A stretch of 6,579 bases of DNA from Pseudomonadota bacterium (GTDB lineage: Bacteria; Pseudomonadota; Alphaproteobacteria; Rhizobiales; Tepidamorphaceae). Below are positions 4,793 through 6,579 of this stretch, one piece after another (the stretch's first letter is position 1; each line of letters begins with the position of its first letter). Position numbers and translations under genes: made by a program. The stretch spans positions 1 to 6,579 of the forward strand of contig JAEYRQ010000364.1 in the NCBI GenBank assembly GCA_023435545.1, written 5' to 3'. The notes below the pieces were generated by a model. That model searched no databases. It had not been told where the DNA came from and worked only from the letters and a program-made list of their open reading frames with translations.

Positions 4793-6085
4793 ATGACAAA
4801 CGTGGTTGTCGTCGGCTCGCAGTGGGGCGACGAAGGGAAGGGCAAGGTCGTTGACTGGCTGTCGGAGCGGGCCGATGTGGTGGTCCGGTTCCAGGGCGGC
4901 CATAACGCCGGGCACACGCTGGTCGTGGACGGCAAGACCTACAAGCTGAGCCTGCTGCCGTCGGGAATCGTCCGGCCGGGCAAGCTGTCGGTGATCGGCA
5001 ACGGTGTCGTCATCGACCCGTGGGCGCTGTCCGACGAGATCGCCCGGCTGACCGAGGCGGGCGTCGCGATCACGGCCGATAATCTGCGGATCGCCGACAA
5101 CGCGACCCTGATCCTGCCGCTGCACCGCGAGCTCGACGCCTTCCGTGAGGAGGCCGCCGGCGCGGCGCAGATCGGCACCACCAAGCGCGGCATCGGTCCG
5201 GCCTACGAGGACAAGGTCGGCCGCCGCGCGATCAGGGTGTGCGACCTGGCGGAGCCGGACTCGCTCGCCGCCAAGATCGATCGGCTGCTCGTTCATCACA
5301 ACGCGCTGAGGCGCGGCCTCGACCGGCCCGAGGTCGATGGGACCGAGCTCGAGCGGCAGCTCCGCGACATTGCCCCCAAGGTTCTGCCCTATGCCTGCTC
5401 GGTCTGGGCGATGCTCGACCAGGAGCGTCGGCGCGGACAGCGCATCCTGTTCGAGGGCGCGCAGGGAACGCTTCTCGACGTCGACCACGGCACCTATCCA
5501 TATGTGACCTCGTCGAACACCGTTGCCGCCCAGGCGGCCACCGGATCCGGCACCGGGCCGGGAGCGCTGGGCTACGTGCTCGGAATCACCAAGGCCTACA
5601 CGACGCGGGTCGGCGGGGGGCCGTTCCCGACCGAGCAGGTTAACGAAATCGGGAACATGCTGGGCGAACGCGGCCGCGAATTCGGCACGGTAACGGGCCG
5701 CAAGCGCCGGTGCGGCTGGTTCGACGCGGTTCTGGTGCGCCAGGCGATCCGCACCGGCGGCATCCACGGCATAGCACTCACCAAGCTCGACGTGCTGGAT
5801 GGCTTCGATGAGATCCGCATCTGTGTCGAGTATCGCCTGGGAGGCCAGCCGATCGACAATCTGCCGGCCTCGCGCGATGCCCAGGCCGCCGTCGAACCGG
5901 TCTACGAGACATTCGAGGGCTGGTCGGAGAGCACGGAGGGCGCCCGCTCGTGGGCAGACCTGCCGGCGCAGGCGGTGAAATATGTCAGGAGGATCGAGGA
6001 ACTGATCGGCGCGCCTGTGGCGTTGTTGTCGACGAGCCCTCGCCGCGAGGACACGATCCTTGTTCACGATCCTTTTCAGGACTAA
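4793..6085 (+). CDS. purA: adenylosuccinate synthetase
   Basis: Cytosolic enzyme joining IMP and aspartate with GTP to form adenylosuccinate, the first committed step to AMP. The product is 430 residues, the normal bacterial length. The N-terminal signature [11 protein letters not shown] is at residues 8-18 with catalytic Asp13 and Lys16, and His41 is in GGHNAGHT. The second family signature [14 protein letters not shown] spans 128-141, followed by Arg144. The IMP-binding stretch EGAQGTLLD is at 221-229 and VTSSNTVA at 238-245. The aspartate-binding loop region [11 protein letters not shown] is at 301-311, and the guanine-recognition TKLD at 330-333. No key residue is missing. The frame is open eight codons further upstream to a GTG, but the ATG at 4793 matches the family start and has a close purine-rich AGGGA. 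It is divergent from the transporter and 36 bases ahead of the next gene, probably one operon. Confidence 0.98.
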   Translation: MTNVVVVGSQWGDEGKGKVVDWLSERADVVVRFQGGHNAGHTLVVDGKTYKLSLLPSGIVRPGKLSVIGNGVVIDPWALSDEIARLTEAGVAITADNLRIADNATLILPLHRELDAFREEAAGAAQIGTTKRGIGPAYEDKVGRRAIRVCDLAEPDSLAAKIDRLLVHHNALRRGLDRPEVDGTELERQLRDIAPKVLPYACSVWAMLDQERRRGQRILFEGAQGTLLDVDHGTYPYVTSSNTVAAQAATGSGTGPGALGYVLGITKAYTTRVGGGPFPTEQVNEIGNMLGERGREFGTVTGRKRRCGWFDAVLVRQAIRTGGIHGIALTKLDVLDGFDEIRICVEYRLGGQPIDNLPASRDAQAAVEPVYETFEGWSESTEGARSWADLPAQAVKYVRRIEELIGAPVALLSTSPRREDTILVHDPFQD

Positions 6086-6121
6086 AGCGTAACGGGGCTT
6101 CAGGAGGCTCGTAGCCGGATC

Positions 6122-6579
6122 ATGGCCGATTTCGTCAGCGTTCTCCGCCGGGCGGTGGAGAACCTCAAGGACAATAACGAAGCGGCGCGTCATGCCCTGT
6201 ACGGCAAGGCGCGCACAGCACTGCTCGGGCAGTTGAAGGCGCTCGACCCGCCATTGAGCGCCGAGGATCTGCAACGCCAGACCAACTCACTCGATGCGGC
6301 GATCGCCTCTCTGGAGGCGGAATACGCGCTGGCCGAGGCGGGATTCGACTTACCGCTCGAAACGGATGAAGCGCCGTCCGAGGCCGACGAGCCGCCAGCG
6401 ATCCAGCAGCAGCCTGCGCCGCCGCCACATCGCCCGGCGGATGATCTGCGGTCTACCATGGCCGCGGCCGAGCGCCTCGGAGAGCGCCCCAAGCCGGGCG
6501 GCGAGCGCCGGGCGGCCGCGGTCTATGACGACGCGGAGGCCGACGGCGCGGGCGGCGCGGGCAGGTATGTCGCCTGGAT
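6122..6579 (+). CDS. uncharacterised protein downstream of purA, 3' end outside the window
   Basis: An open frame starts at ATG 6122 and runs to the right edge without a stop, giving 152 residues of an incomplete protein. Residues 1-72 are rich in charged and Ala/Leu residues in a helical pattern (ADFVSVLRRAVENLKDNN near the start) and probably form a helical or coiled-coil module. Residues 78-148 are acidic, Pro/Gln/Ala-rich and likely disordered. The layout resembles uncharacterised proteins I associate with purA in Rhizobiales, which may carry a membrane segment beyond the part seen here; that comparison is from memory. AGGAGG lies 14 bases before the ATG, longer than usual, but no other in-frame start sits nearer. 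The 36-base gap after purA suggests co-transcription. Codon use is as GC-rich as its neighbours. Function unknown. Confidence 0.8.
   Translation, partial: MADFVSVLRRAVENLKDNNEAARHALYGKARTALLGQLKALDPPLSAEDLQRQTNSLDAAIASLEAEYALAEAGFDLPLETDEAPSEADEPPAIQQQPAPPPHRPADDLRSTMAAAERLGERPKPGGERRAAAVYDDAEADGAGGAGRYVAW

Noticed and set aside
3793..4854. 353-codon plus-strand open frame opposite the transporter
   Set aside because: It is antisense to a clear ten-segment membrane protein. Its Glu/Arg/Gln-rich composition is what the complement of hydrophobic codons produces.
4736..6274. 512-codon minus-strand open frame opposite purA
   Set aside because: It is antisense to a fully conserved purA and has no motifs.

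Overview
The window is visibly GC-rich with strongly G/C-biased third codon positions. Its gene content points to an alphaproteobacterium, most likely of the Rhizobiales/Hyphomicrobiales type: a fold-III ornithine/lysine decarboxylase of the alphaproteobacterial kind, a bacterial homospermidine synthase that aligns without register shift with the Blastochloris viridis enzyme, and purA followed by a small uncharacterised gene. The genus cannot be fixed from the sequence.

Layout. (1) Bases 1-3328, minus strand: a polyamine block read right to left as decarboxylase (2195-3328), GNAT acetyltransferase (1624-2184) and homospermidine synthase hss (65-1495). The decarboxylase stop codon lies inside the acetyltransferase Shine-Dalgarno, so those two are one translationally coupled unit. 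A strong hairpin at 1576-1605 probably ends that unit before hss. At the left edge an ATG with a Shine-Dalgarno may open another minus-strand gene that is cut off. (2) Bases 3329-3708: a 380-base leader upstream of the decarboxylase with no convincing coding content but extensive RNA folding potential. It has a nine-pair closing helix around an about 130-base structured core, further hairpins, a terminator-like element and a segment complementary to the decarboxylase Shine-Dalgarno. This is the most interesting part of the window and probably a cis-regulatory RNA, possibly the alphaproteobacterial speF leader motif. (3) Bases 3709-4644, minus strand: an EamA/DMT-family inner-membrane transporter. 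(4) Bases 4645-4792: a divergent intergenic region with TATAG-type elements and TCGCGCG repeats. (5) Bases 4793-6085, plus strand: purA (adenylosuccinate synthetase), then at 6122 a small uncharacterised gene that runs off the right edge.

How the genes fit together. The decarboxylase would make putrescine (and perhaps cadaverine), and Hss would join two putrescines, or transfer from spermidine, to make sym-homospermidine. The acetyltransferase between them may modify a polyamine or something else; its substrate cannot be read from the sequence. The RNA leader would be a natural place to sense polyamines or precursors. purA belongs to AMP synthesis and is an unrelated neighbour transcribed the other way. 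No mobile element, CRISPR array, tRNA or rRNA was seen.
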